The translations under genes and the position numbers were made by a program. From assembly GCA_017615275.1 (NCBI GenBank), contig JAGAAO010000012.1, positions 1 to 64,000 of the forward strand: a stretch of 64,000 bases of DNA. Reading direction: 5' to 3'. Under the pieces are notes generated by a model. That model was not told the origin of the DNA and ran no database searches. It saw only the letters and a list, made by a program, of their open reading frames with translations. Shown one piece after another: positions 53,247 to 61,657 of this stretch. The DNA is from Butyrivibrio sp. GTDB taxonomy: Bacteria > Bacillota > Clostridia > Lachnospirales > Lachnospiraceae. Positions within the stretch are counted from its first letter, which is position 1. Each line of letters opens with the position of its first letter.

Positions 53247-53289
53247 AAAAAGCGCATTCCCAAAGAATCTCAATCCTTTGAAAATGCAC
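53246..53289 (-). terminator. Terminator in the leader of the 52262-53077 gene
   Basis: On the minus strand GTGCATT..CAAAGG pairs with CTTTGGG.AATGCGC, and six T follow. The upstream neighbour is divergent, so the hairpin must lie in the leader of the minus-strand gene. Nothing else was seen in 53290-53453 apart from the divergent promoters expected there. Confidence 0.5.
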
Positions 53290-53453
53290 TCCTACTGTTT
53301 CTATCTTATATATCGGCTTAAAAACCTATAATCTTTACTAAAAATCTGTTGCCTGCTCCCCCTAAAAGTGACTTTTATGCAAATATAGCGTATAATTATA
53401 TACTGTAAATAGTTATTTTTTCCGGAACACAAAATTGCTGCGGAGGCTCATTA

Positions 53454-54602
53454 ATGTACTGGCAAAGAATTAACTACTATGGCTTTGAAAAAAACCGCTA
53501 TGATGATTGCAAGGATCTGATCCATGATTCCAATTACAGACACCTGCTTATTATAAACAGCTGGCTTTTCCTGTTGTCTGTAGTTTCTATGGTTCTTTGC
53601 ATGCTGAACAAATGCGGCTATACCAAAAGCAGCCTCAACATGTATTGCTCATTTATGGTGATCTCTTTAATATTCGAGTTTGCCAATTTATTCCTGAAAA
53701 AATTCTGCATCGGATATTCAATAATCTTTGTTCATTTACATTTCCTATACTTGATGGTATTTGGCATTTACTCTTCTTTTTCCCAGCCGGCCACGGTTGC
53801 GACCATATTTCTTGTTTCGGTTGCTCTCGTTTCTGTTGCATACATTGACACCATGATAAGAACTTCAGTCCTACTTATCTTTTACAGCAGTGTCTTTTTA
53901 TACACATCATTCAAATACAAGGCTGCGGATCTTGCGCAGATTGATATGTACAACATCTCTATAATACTGCTTCTTTCGCTGTTTCTTCACTTTGCATTCC
54001 AGAACAGCAAAATGAATCAGTTATACTCGCTACAGAAAAACATTCAATTCCAGCATGACCTTGAGATCCGTTCCGGGTTCGACATTCTGACAGGGCTTCT
54101 TAACAGATCACGTTTTTTTACCATTGCGGATCATATGATAAAAGAATCCGATAACGCAGGCGAATTTATCGCCGTATGCGTGCTTGACCTTGATAAATTC
54201 AAAGAAATAAACATAAATCTCGGACATCAGATGGGTGACAAGGCAATACAACTGGTCGCCGATATCATAGTCGATAAACTCGGCATAGATCTTCATGAAA
54301 AATGGTCTTTCTCGGAAAGAGCCGTCCGTGAAAAATGCAGCATCGCAGGGAGACTAAGCGGCGATGAATACATAATGTTTATCAGAGGACAAAAAGACAT
54401 CTCCGGGATAGAAGCTCTTTTACAGGAGATATTGCAAAGCATGAACGCCGTAGATATAGGTGAACTGCATGGTATAAACGGATCGTTTGGAGTAAGCACT
54501 GTCACCGCGGACGACAAAGACATGGACACAGTATACAAGCGCGCCGATGAAGCACTTTACCGTTCCAAAGAAGCAGGCAGGAACCATATTACGATCAACT
54601 GA
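53454..54602 (+). CDS. Membrane-bound diguanylate cyclase (GGDEF)
   Basis: The 382-residue protein has six membrane helices (residues 28-185) followed by a GGDEF domain: SGFDILTGLLNRSRFFTIAD, VLDLDKFKEININLGHQMGD and the active-site loop GRLSGDEYIMF. The loop reads Ser-Gly-Asp-Glu-Tyr, a conservative variant that can still be active. The end VYKRADEALYRSKEAGRNHI is typical. It should make c-di-GMP in response to a membrane-sensed signal. GGAGG precedes the ATG. The next gene starts 26 bases behind it. Confidence 0.9.
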   Translation: MYWQRINYYGFEKNRYDDCKDLIHDSNYRHLLIINSWLFLLSVVSMVLCMLNKCGYTKSSLNMYCSFMVISLIFEFANLFLKKFCIGYSIIFVHLHFLYLMVFGIYSSFSQPATVATIFLVSVALVSVAYIDTMIRTSVLLIFYSSVFLYTSFKYKAADLAQIDMYNISIILLLSLFLHFAFQNSKMNQLYSLQKNIQFQHDLEIRSGFDILTGLLNRSRFFTIADHMIKESDNAGEFIAVCVLDLDKFKEININLGHQMGDKAIQLVADIIVDKLGIDLHEKWSFSERAVREKCSIAGRLSGDEYIMFIRGQKDISGIEALLQEILQSMNAVDIGELHGINGSFGVSTVTADDKDMDTVYKRADEALYRSKEAGRNHITIN

Positions 54603-54628
54603 TTTTTCCTACTTTATGGGGTGCATAT

Positions 54629-55558
54629 ATGGTCATTGTTACAAAAGCACTTATCCTGTGCGGAATTATCATAACAATATATACAACACTTGAATGCATA
54701 TCTTTCTTTTCGCTTCACGGAGATATAATCACTGACTTTGCGGAAAAGAATAAGAAAGTTCTTTACACGGCTTACGGTCTCTACATACTGATATGCATCA
54801 TGTTTATAATTGCGATATTCACGGAAAGCAACAATATAGCAGAGGGAATCATCCCTTTTACATTATCCGTACTCATTTATCTTGCTACTCACCTTGGGTT
54901 TACTGCAATTGAAAAAGTAAAGAATAAGACAAAAGAAATGTCGGAAGTCCTCATAGGAATGATAGAGGCAAGAGATACAAATCTTGACGGTCACTCCATC
55001 CACGTAATGGAAATCGCGCTTCTTATATATGACTACCTTCCGCAAAAATATAAAAAAGACATCAAGCGCGAAGATCTGCTATATGCATCTCTTTTCCTCG
55101 ATGTCGGAAAACTCGGTATCCCAAGCAGCGTTCTGAATAAGCCGGGAAAGCTTGAGCGCGATGAATGGGAAATAATGAAAAAGCACCCAAAGATAGGCGT
55201 GCAGGTACTTAAACAGGTCAAATCTTTTGACAAAATATCCGACTGGATCTTGTACCACCACGAAAGAATGGATGGAAACGGATATTACGGCCTTAAGGGC
55301 GAAGATATTCCTCTTGCATCGAGAATCATTGCCCTTGCAGACACTTATTCCGCCATCGTCATGGTCAGATCCTACAAACCTTCAAGATCATATGACGACG
55401 CATTAGGATCGCTTAAGATTGCTGCAGGTCCGCAGCTCGACAAGGAACTTGTAAGCATCTTCTGTTCGATTCCCAGAGAGAAAGTCGAGAAATGTACTGA
55501 GAACGTAAAGGAAAAGATGTCTCTTTTCCTCGCAAATGATTTCAGAAAAGATAATTAG
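54629..55558 (+). CDS. Degenerate HD-GYP-type membrane protein
   Basis: This 309-residue protein has three N-terminal membrane helices, then an HD-GYP-like domain (about 105-275). HSIHVMEIALLIYDYLP is the first His region. The HD pair is altered: SLFLDVGKLGIPSSVLNKPG has Leu where the metal-binding His belongs. YHHERMDGNGYYGLKGEDIP keeps the HHE and DGxGY but ends Tyr-Tyr, not Tyr-Pro. Intact relatives hydrolyse c-di-GMP; here catalysis is doubtful and a binding or regulatory role is possible. It is in one operon with the GGDEF gene upstream and the binding lipoprotein downstream. Confidence 0.82.
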   Translation: MVIVTKALILCGIIITIYTTLECISFFSLHGDIITDFAEKNKKVLYTAYGLYILICIMFIIAIFTESNNIAEGIIPFTLSVLIYLATHLGFTAIEKVKNKTKEMSEVLIGMIEARDTNLDGHSIHVMEIALLIYDYLPQKYKKDIKREDLLYASLFLDVGKLGIPSSVLNKPGKLERDEWEIMKKHPKIGVQVLKQVKSFDKISDWILYHHERMDGNGYYGLKGEDIPLASRIIALADTYSAIVMVRSYKPSRSYDDALGSLKIAAGPQLDKELVSIFCSIPREKVEKCTENVKEKMSLFLANDFRKDN

Positions 55559-55577
55559 TAACCAAAGGAGAGCTTTC

Positions 55578-56828
55578 ATGAATCTTGGTAAAAGGGCTTT
55601 TATCTTCCTTATACTTACTTCTGTATCGGTCTGCACCGCTTGCGGAAAAAATGCGGACACCAACGAAAACTCAAACAAAGAAAAACCTGTCGTCTGGTTT
55701 AACAGGCAACCCTCAAACAGCACAACCGGCGAGCTTGATCTTGATGCCGTCAATTTTAATTCCAAAACATATTTTGTCGGATTGGATATGGCTCAGGGCA
55801 CCGGTCTTCAGGGTGAGATGATCATAAATTACCTCGACAATTGTGATGAATCTCTCGACAGAAACGGCGACGGTATAATAGGATACATTCTTGCGATCGG
55901 CGATGCCGGACACAATATATCAATGAGCAGAACCAGAGGCACAAGAACAGCATTGGGAACAGGTGTCGAATCAAATGGCGAAATAGATGTAACCGAAGCC
56001 GGAATAAACCTCGACGGAACTTCGGCTGTCGTAAAGGACGGAACCGTCAACATAGCAGGTAAAGACTTCGTTATAAGAGAAATCGCATCCAAAGAAATGA
56101 AGTCTCCCGAAGGAATTACTTGGGACGCAGAAACTGCCGGCACATATATGAAAGAATGGTCGGGACAATTTGGAGACAAAATAGATCTTATTGTTTCCAA
56201 CAACGACGGAATGGGACTGAAAATGTTTGAAGAATGGGCGCACAGTAACAACGTCCCGGTATTTGGATACGATGCGATCGAGACCTGCGTTGCAGCAATA
56301 GAGGACGGTTTCTGCGGAAGCATCAGCCAAAGAGCCGACGTGCAGGCTTATCTTACTTTGCGAGTTCTTCGAAACGGCATCGACGGTGTAGATGTAAATA
56401 CCGGCATAAGCACTCAGGACGAGGTGGGAAACGTTCTGACGGAACTTGATTATTACTACTCTGAAAAAGAACGAGCATTTAAGACACTGAATCTCCCTGT
56501 AACAAAAGGAAACTTTAACGATTATCTGGATCCCAAATCCACATATCCCGCAGTTTCACACAAGCTTGATGCAACAACTCATCCCAAAAAGAGAGTATGG
56601 ATGAACATCTACAGCGTAGATGATGATTTTCTTAATCAAACCTACCGTCCTCTTATTCAGAAGTACGCGGAAATACTGAACTTAGATGTCACCATAGTTG
56701 AAGGAAACGGATATGATGAATCCAGTATCACGGATAAACTCGGCGCTCCTTCCAACTATGATGCTTTTGCAATCAATATGATAAAAACAGATGATGCTCC
56801 GATTTATATGGACATCCTTTCAAAATAG
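55578..56828 (+). CDS. Circularly permuted galactose/glucose-binding-protein-like lipoprotein
   Basis: This 416-residue lipoprotein (GGAGAG upstream, lipobox CTACG) is related to MglB, but in permuted order. Residues 40-330 match MglB from mid-protein to its C-terminus: PVVWFNRQPS, the Ca site DRNGDGIIGY, GHNISMSRTRG, TWDAETA, IVSNNDGMG, VFGYDAIE. Residues 345-416 then match the N-terminal part of MglB: RVWMNIYSVDDDFLNQTYRP and AFAINMIKTDDAP. Sugar-binding residues mostly persist (Asp in YSVDDDF, Asn in AINM, His, Arg, Trp, Asn, Asp), so it may bind a hexose. It shares an operon with the GGDEF and HD-GYP-like genes and is more likely a sensor part than a transporter part. Confidence 0.82.
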   Translation: MNLGKRAFIFLILTSVSVCTACGKNADTNENSNKEKPVVWFNRQPSNSTTGELDLDAVNFNSKTYFVGLDMAQGTGLQGEMIINYLDNCDESLDRNGDGIIGYILAIGDAGHNISMSRTRGTRTALGTGVESNGEIDVTEAGINLDGTSAVVKDGTVNIAGKDFVIREIASKEMKSPEGITWDAETAGTYMKEWSGQFGDKIDLIVSNNDGMGLKMFEEWAHSNNVPVFGYDAIETCVAAIEDGFCGSISQRADVQAYLTLRVLRNGIDGVDVNTGISTQDEVGNVLTELDYYYSEKERAFKTLNLPVTKGNFNDYLDPKSTYPAVSHKLDATTHPKKRVWMNIYSVDDDFLNQTYRPLIQKYAEILNLDVTIVEGNGYDESSITDKLGAPSNYDAFAINMIKTDDAPIYMDILSK

Positions 56829-56847
56829 TCGAGTTAATATAAAACAA

Positions 56848-57672
56848 CTACACTAAATACTCCATCGCCTTCTTCCTGCCGTGTTCATAGACACGCTGCA
56901 GTTCGGACGGATCTTTTTCAATCGGGCTTACGTTAAGGGGTGCATCGGGACGGATAACATGAACTTTTCCTGCGAGTTCTTTCTCCCTGATGTACCTCTT
57001 TTCTTCGTTATACATGATATAGCGCTCTTCCATGCACCTTATCATATTGGGATATTTGCGAAGCATACTGCGCACGAGCGGCATATATCCCTGTTTTTTC
57101 TTGATATAATCAACGGGCTGAGTCTCGATAACAAGGATATCGTCGTATCCCTGCTCTTCCATGAACTTAAGCGGTATGGAATCCGATATGCCGCCATCAA
57201 GATATTTGCCGCCATTAATCTCAACAGGTCTTGATACAAGCGGCATTGAGGCAGAAGCCTGTATCCAGACTATATCGTCTTTTTCCCCCGTAAGGCACTT
57301 ATGATAGACCGGTTTTCCTGTATTTATGTCTGTGACAACGCAGAAAAACTCCATTGGGTTATTCTTGAATGTCTCAATATCCCATTTGTCCAATTTATAT
57401 GGGAGTTCGTTGTAGCAAAACTCCGCATTGTAGATGTCACCTGTTTTTAAAAGAGATGACACACTGTGATATCTTTTGTCCGTACAATATTTCTTGTTAT
57501 ATCTGAGTGCCCTTCCGTGCTGCCTTGACTTAATATTGCAGCCAAATGTAGCTCCTGCGGAAACTCCGACCGCTCCGTCAAACTCAATTCCTTTTTCCAT
57601 GAAAACATCGAGCACGCCGCAAGTAAACATGCCTCTCATGGCGCCGCCTTCCATAACAAGTCCTTTTTTCAT
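56848..57672 (-). CDS. Patatin-like phospholipase
   Basis: The 274-residue product starts at ATG 57672. The patatin signature is complete: the oxyanion motif GLVMEGGAMRGMF, the nucleophile Ser in GVSAGATFGCN and the catalytic Asp in KYLDGGISDSIPL. Members of this group (YjjU-like) are cytoplasmic lipases or acyl hydrolases of unknown substrate. The start overlaps the stop of the DUF3737 gene by four bases (ATGA), so translation is coupled. The product is of usual length. Confidence 0.92.
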   Translation of the reverse strand: MKKGLVMEGGAMRGMFTCGVLDVFMEKGIEFDGAVGVSAGATFGCNIKSRQHGRALRYNKKYCTDKRYHSVSSLLKTGDIYNAEFCYNELPYKLDKWDIETFKNNPMEFFCVVTDINTGKPVYHKCLTGEKDDIVWIQASASMPLVSRPVEINGGKYLDGGISDSIPLKFMEEQGYDDILVIETQPVDYIKKKQGYMPLVRSMLRKYPNMIRCMEERYIMYNEEKRYIREKELAGKVHVIRPDAPLNVSPIEKDPSELQRVYEHGRKKAMEYLV

Positions 57673-58511
57673 CTTATGATAACCTCTCCGCTGCATTCTA
57701 TTACAGGCGCCTCCGTGATTATCTCTCCCACGGCGTCTGCCACGATCTTGCCCGACTTCGGATTCTTTACCGAATCTATACTTCCCACTATATCAGCGTC
57801 AACATCCGAATATTCAAAAGAAAGATCGCACTCCTCCATTGTACAGTTTATCAGTTTCAGATTCTTGCAATAACAAAGGGGCTGTGTACCGATCAGCTTG
57901 CAATCTATCAAAGTCAGACCTTCCGAATACCATGCGAGATACTCGCCTTTTATAACACTGTCCCTGACAGTCACGTTCTTGGTATGCCAGAATGCATCCT
58001 TCGTATCGAAATTGCAATTTGATATCTCCATATTCTCAACATATTGAAAAGAATATTTACCCTTCATCTCAACATTCTCAAGTTTAATGTTCTTGCTGTC
58101 AAGAAACAGATACATAGATTCAACTCTTGTATCCTTCATCGAAATGTTGTTGCACTTCCAGCCAAACTCTTCGGATACTATATCACTGTTTTCAATCGCG
58201 ATATCGCTGCACTCTCTGAGCGCCTTTGTTCCGCCAAGCTTAGAATCGTTAATCCTGCCGTTTTTATCGTACCAGAACGCTGCCCTTGTGAGCTCGTCCA
58301 TAGAAGAATTGTTTACTTCAAAATCTGTCACATGCCAGAGCGGATATCTTAGAGAAAAAGAACACTCTTCCACCTTAACGTTTCTTGCCTCTTTAAGGGC
58401 TGATTCTCCGTCTGCAGGACCGGCAAAAGTACATTTTCTTACCTCTGCATCCGTAAGGTTATAAAGAGCGCGCTCTTCATCAAATTGTTTATTTTCAATA
58501 ATGTTGTTCAT
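57669..58511 (-). CDS. DUF3737-family beta-helix protein
   Basis: This 280-residue protein starts at 58511 behind GAGGT. It is built of repeated short strands with a regular Cys/Asn/Asp pattern (KCTFAGPADGESALKEARNV, VEECSFSLRYPLWHV, IENSDIVSEEFGWKC, AFWHTKNVTVRDSVIKGEYL), which fits a right-handed beta-helix, the fold proposed for DUF3737. No catalytic residues can be assigned. The gene is translationally coupled to the patatin gene, a pairing that suggests a joint function. Confidence 0.88.
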   Translation of the reverse strand: MNNIIENKQFDEERALYNLTDAEVRKCTFAGPADGESALKEARNVKVEECSFSLRYPLWHVTDFEVNNSSMDELTRAAFWYDKNGRINDSKLGGTKALRECSDIAIENSDIVSEEFGWKCNNISMKDTRVESMYLFLDSKNIKLENVEMKGKYSFQYVENMEISNCNFDTKDAFWHTKNVTVRDSVIKGEYLAWYSEGLTLIDCKLIGTQPLCYCKNLKLINCTMEECDLSFEYSDVDADIVGSIDSVKNPKSGKIVADAVGEIITEAPVIECSGEVIIR

Positions 58512-58750
58512 AAAAGACCTCATAAAAAATATGATTAGATTGCATAATTACATTGTACACAATTTAAATTCAAATGCAACTGTTTTCTGTAGTATGATGT
58601 CTGTTCGGTCATACAATCCGCTTGGTTCCGCAGGTTTCACGTCCAAAACAAAGCAACATAGCTCCGTAAACAGAAGTGTACGCGAAATCGAAAGTTAATT
58701 TCATAAAATTTTAATAATTTAACACTCTGTTATTTTAAAGTCATATAGTA

Positions 58751-58756
58751 TATAAT
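58751..58756 (+). promoter_or_regulatory. Probable -10 box of the 58867 gene
   Basis: TATAATG preceded after 17 bases upstream by a weak TGTTAT. Transcription would start near 58763, at the beginning of the structured leader. The remaining 58512-58750 stretch shows no gene. Confidence 0.45.
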
Positions 58757-58762
58757 GTAGTC

Positions 58763-58832
58763 ATTGAATGAAATTTTGTTGTAAAACCACAATAGGTTGA
58801 GGGGCCTAGATTTTACAAGCCACTTCATTCGG
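58763..58832 (+). ncRNA. Structured leader RNA candidate
   Basis: GAATGAA pairs with TTCATTC and closes the region. Inside, GTAAAA pairs with TTTTAC, AACC with GGTT, and GGC with GCC in a pseudoknot-like arrangement. The element ends about 30 bases before the ribosome site at 58867. I could not match it to a known riboswitch class. Confidence 0.4.
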
Positions 58833-58866
58833 TAATTTTATTTCTTATGAGATGGAGGAAAAAAAT

Positions 58867-59115
58867 ATGAGACGTTCTAGTAAGGCAAAGAATATCATCA
58901 GCCAAAGTTGTATCGACATCATGGCAGACGCTATCAAAGCTAAGGAACAGAATCTTTCCTACGGAAAGTTCAAGGCTCTGGACATGATGGGATCGGGAAA
59001 TGTCACTGATGAGGAGTACACATCTGAGTATGCTGTACACACAACGGAGCTTATTCACAGAAAAGAAAACCATTCTGAGAAGAAGGCCGTGGCATTTGTT
59101 AAGATCAATAAGTAA
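58867..59115 (+). CDS. 82-residue hypothetical protein
   Basis: Read from ATG 58867 behind GGAGG, the product is charged and partly helical: MRRSSKAKNIISQSCIDIMA, DAIKAKEQNLSYGKFKALDM, then a polar end rich in His and Lys. I do not recognise the family. It has its own promoter-like sequence, a structured leader and a terminator, so it is a deliberate single-gene unit. Confidence 0.7.
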   Translation: MRRSSKAKNIISQSCIDIMADAIKAKEQNLSYGKFKALDMMGSGNVTDEEYTSEYAVHTTELIHRKENHSEKKAVAFVKINK

Positions 59116-59121
59116 TATAGA

Positions 59122-59156
59122 AAAGCATCAATCTTCAAAATGAGGATTGATGCTTT
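59122..59156. terminator. Bidirectional terminator
   Basis: AAAGCATCAATC and GATTGATGCTTT form a perfect 12-bp stem, with T after the right arm and A before the left. It serves the 82-residue gene and the convergent gene that ends at 59155. Confidence 0.8.
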
Positions 59157-59895
59157 ATTTTTGCACTTTTATCCTGTCATCACCTGCAAGATAATTCAGC
59201 AGAGCCTGTCTGGCGTGCTCTTTGTCGGTTGCTTTAACGCTCACAGTAAACTTATATGTATGTTTCTTAAGTCCCTCTTCCGTCTGATTTTTTGCTTCGG
59301 TCTCCGCGATCGAATTATCTTTTGTATCTTCACCCGTCATCTCAATGATATCTTCGATGGCAAATTTCCTGAACATCTCGCGATGCCCAGCATTTTTCAT
59401 GTATTTCTCTATAAGCATCAGAGTATTTCCGAGGTTCTGATATTCACCGTGGAGAAAAGACTCTATATCAAGTACGTCTCTCTTTTCTCTGTCGGGAGTA
59501 TCTTCCCACTTAAATTCTTCCTTCATGATATCTGCATCCCGGCCGGCGTTTTTCTCCTTCCAGTCCATGATGTACCACTTCCAGATCTGCATTCTTTTCC
59601 TGTTCACGGCCTCATCGGAATACTCCGCCATTTTCTGGCAGGCGTGCCTTGTACCTCTTGAAACAAGCGCCTCGGTCGTTTTGTTTATATCGTAAGACCT
59701 GCTCGAAACTGTCTTTTTTTTCTCTGTATTTTCCAATGTAAGTCCCAGCGTATTTTCAGAGATCTTTATCATGTTGACGCAATAATCTCCGCGGCGCGCA
59801 ATGACAACAGGTCTTTCATTCAGTATCGTATCCTTGAACTTTATGAAAGACTTAAGAACATCATCATATTGAATGTAATGAAATGTTCTGCTCAT
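59155..59895 (-). CDS. Hypothetical protein beside the GGDEF-EAL gene
   Basis: This 246-residue soluble protein has GGAG upstream. The N-terminal part (DVLKSFIKFKDTILNERPVV, IARRGDYCVNMIKI) is followed by a charged helical middle. An acidic linker leads to a small C-terminal domain (HTYKFTVSVKATDKEHARQA, LLNYLAGDDRIKVQ) that could be a regulatory alpha/beta fold. The family is not recognised. It lies 44 bases behind the composite GGDEF-EAL gene on the same strand and may be in its operon. Confidence 0.65.
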   Translation of the reverse strand: MSRTFHYIQYDDVLKSFIKFKDTILNERPVVIARRGDYCVNMIKISENTLGLTLENTEKKKTVSSRSYDINKTTEALVSRGTRHACQKMAEYSDEAVNRKRMQIWKWYIMDWKEKNAGRDADIMKEEFKWEDTPDREKRDVLDIESFLHGEYQNLGNTLMLIEKYMKNAGHREMFRKFAIEDIIEMTGEDTKDNSIAETEAKNQTEEGLKKHTYKFTVSVKATDKEHARQALLNYLAGDDRIKVQK

Positions 59896-59939
59896 TGGGC
59901 TCCTTTCATTGTTCTGCCTGTTTATTACAATCTTCGATT

Positions 59940-61583
59940 CTACAGATAAGACTTTTTAAACTCCTCTATCCTGCACGGACGCCCGAAATAATAGCCCATC
60001 ATTTCGGATATGGGATACTGCCTTGCAAGCTTTGCCGTATCTTCATCCTCTATGCCTGTGAAACAGGTTCTTATATTAAGTCTGTGGGCAAAAGAAGTAA
60101 CGGCTTCCACCATGTACTTGGTCGTAATGTTATCTTCCATTCCTCCCGTCATTGACGGAACAAGATTGATCAGGTCTATCGGCAGGATCCTTACAAGATC
60201 CATTGCCGCAAAGTCAGAAGCATCAAGTCCAACCTTAAGACCGCAGGATTTAAGGAATTCCACCTGGCTCTTTAGATGCTCCGTTCCAAGCTGCCTGCTG
60301 CTCTTAGTAAGTTCAAGGCAAAGTCCCGTTGCGGGATATCCCGTTCTTCTTAATATGTCCAAAAGTATTGTTCTGAATTCAGATCTTTCAAGCTGCATGA
60401 AAGCAAGGTTAACACTCAGGTAGAAATCCTTGCGGTTCTTTCTGATATCAAGCGCATCCGCAAGTGCATTCTCCAAGATCCAGTTTCCAAGTGAATAAAA
60501 AACAGGATCCTGCTCAAGCCACGGGATAAACTCCGACGGTGAAACCTCTCCGTACGGCTCTTTTTCCCATCTCACAAAAACTTCCATTCCAAGAAGCTGC
60601 TGATCCGTGACAGAAAATATAGGTTGATACTCAAGATAGAAGCCGTCATAACCGCTTATGACACTGTTTCTTACTTCGTTTACAAGTGCCATGTTGTTCT
60701 TGCTGCTGTCCGCTCTGTCGTTATGGAATACAGTGAGATTACCGTGTTTCTGCGTCTTAGAATAATTAAGTGCGTATTTTGCGCTGGTATAAATAGAATG
60801 CTCGTCTATAGAAAAGTCCGTCGCAACAATGATACCTCCGCCAATCTCAGCACCTATGCGCTTTCCGTCGATAACAGGCCCCTCTTTTATATACGCCTTT
60901 ATCTTGTTAAAAAGTCTTTTTAACGGCTCAATATCTATGTTCTCACTTATGAGGCCAAGTATCGTTCCCTCGCCTCTGTATGCCTTTCCTATGGTCGCGC
61001 CGTCTTTTGAAAGCTTTGTGGCAAGTGCCCTCAGCACGCTGTTTCCGGTCATATAACCATAGCGCCTGTTGACGTCACCAAAGTCTATGAAATTGATCAT
61101 GAGAACTGCGTAGGTCTTTTTATTTGTCTTTAGACTTCTCATGTCGTTCAGCATTTCATACTGATTGGGCAAAAGAGTTATAGGATCGTTGTTGTTGATG
61201 ATACCCTTGTTCATAATCGAGCATGCGTAAAAAACCGGTTTTCCGGAGTAATCTTTTATCACAACGCCCCTGCAAGCGCATGCCACGTACTCACCGTTTT
61301 TGTTCCGAGCTCTGTATTCATAATTGGGATCAAGCTTAACACCAAGATAGACCTGATTTATATACTCGGTATATTTCTCCCTGTCATCCGGATGAATCTT
61401 GTTCTCCCATACATTTGCCGCATTATATATGTACTCAGCCGTAAGCCCGAAATAGTCGACAGCGTTTGGCGACCATCTCGAGATATTTTTTTCCATGTCA
61501 TAGACATAGACATAACGGCTTCTCGATGTAACCGCAAAGGTATCGAAGATTCTGTTTATTGTATCGTATGCTCCTCCCGCCAT
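59940..61583 (-). CDS. PAS-GGDEF-EAL protein with degenerate catalytic motifs
   Basis: This 547-residue soluble protein has a PAS domain (residues 15-125), a GGDEF-type domain (130-285) and an EAL-type domain (300-545). The cyclase loop reads YRGEGTILGL where GGDEF is expected. In the EAL domain GMEVFVRW replaces the EAL motif, and DASDF...LPIDLINLV lacks the usual DDF and catalytic Lys. Both activities are therefore probably lost. It may act as a c-di-GMP or nucleotide-responsive regulator. The intact cyclase gene lies just upstream. Confidence 0.88.
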   Translation of the reverse strand: MAGGAYDTINRIFDTFAVTSRSRYVYVYDMEKNISRWSPNAVDYFGLTAEYIYNAANVWENKIHPDDREKYTEYINQVYLGVKLDPNYEYRARNKNGEYVACACRGVVIKDYSGKPVFYACSIMNKGIINNNDPITLLPNQYEMLNDMRSLKTNKKTYAVLMINFIDFGDVNRRYGYMTGNSVLRALATKLSKDGATIGKAYRGEGTILGLISENIDIEPLKRLFNKIKAYIKEGPVIDGKRIGAEIGGGIIVATDFSIDEHSIYTSAKYALNYSKTQKHGNLTVFHNDRADSSKNNMALVNEVRNSVISGYDGFYLEYQPIFSVTDQQLLGMEVFVRWEKEPYGEVSPSEFIPWLEQDPVFYSLGNWILENALADALDIRKNRKDFYLSVNLAFMQLERSEFRTILLDILRRTGYPATGLCLELTKSSRQLGTEHLKSQVEFLKSCGLKVGLDASDFAAMDLVRILPIDLINLVPSMTGGMEDNITTKYMVEAVTSFAHRLNIRTCFTGIEDEDTAKLARQYPISEMMGYYFGRPCRIEEFKKSYL

Positions 61584-61657
61584 TCTTCTTCACTCACCTT
61601 CCCCATTTTGCAGGCTTTTAAGCGCAAACCGCTGATTGAATCAGTGTTTCCTTTGAA

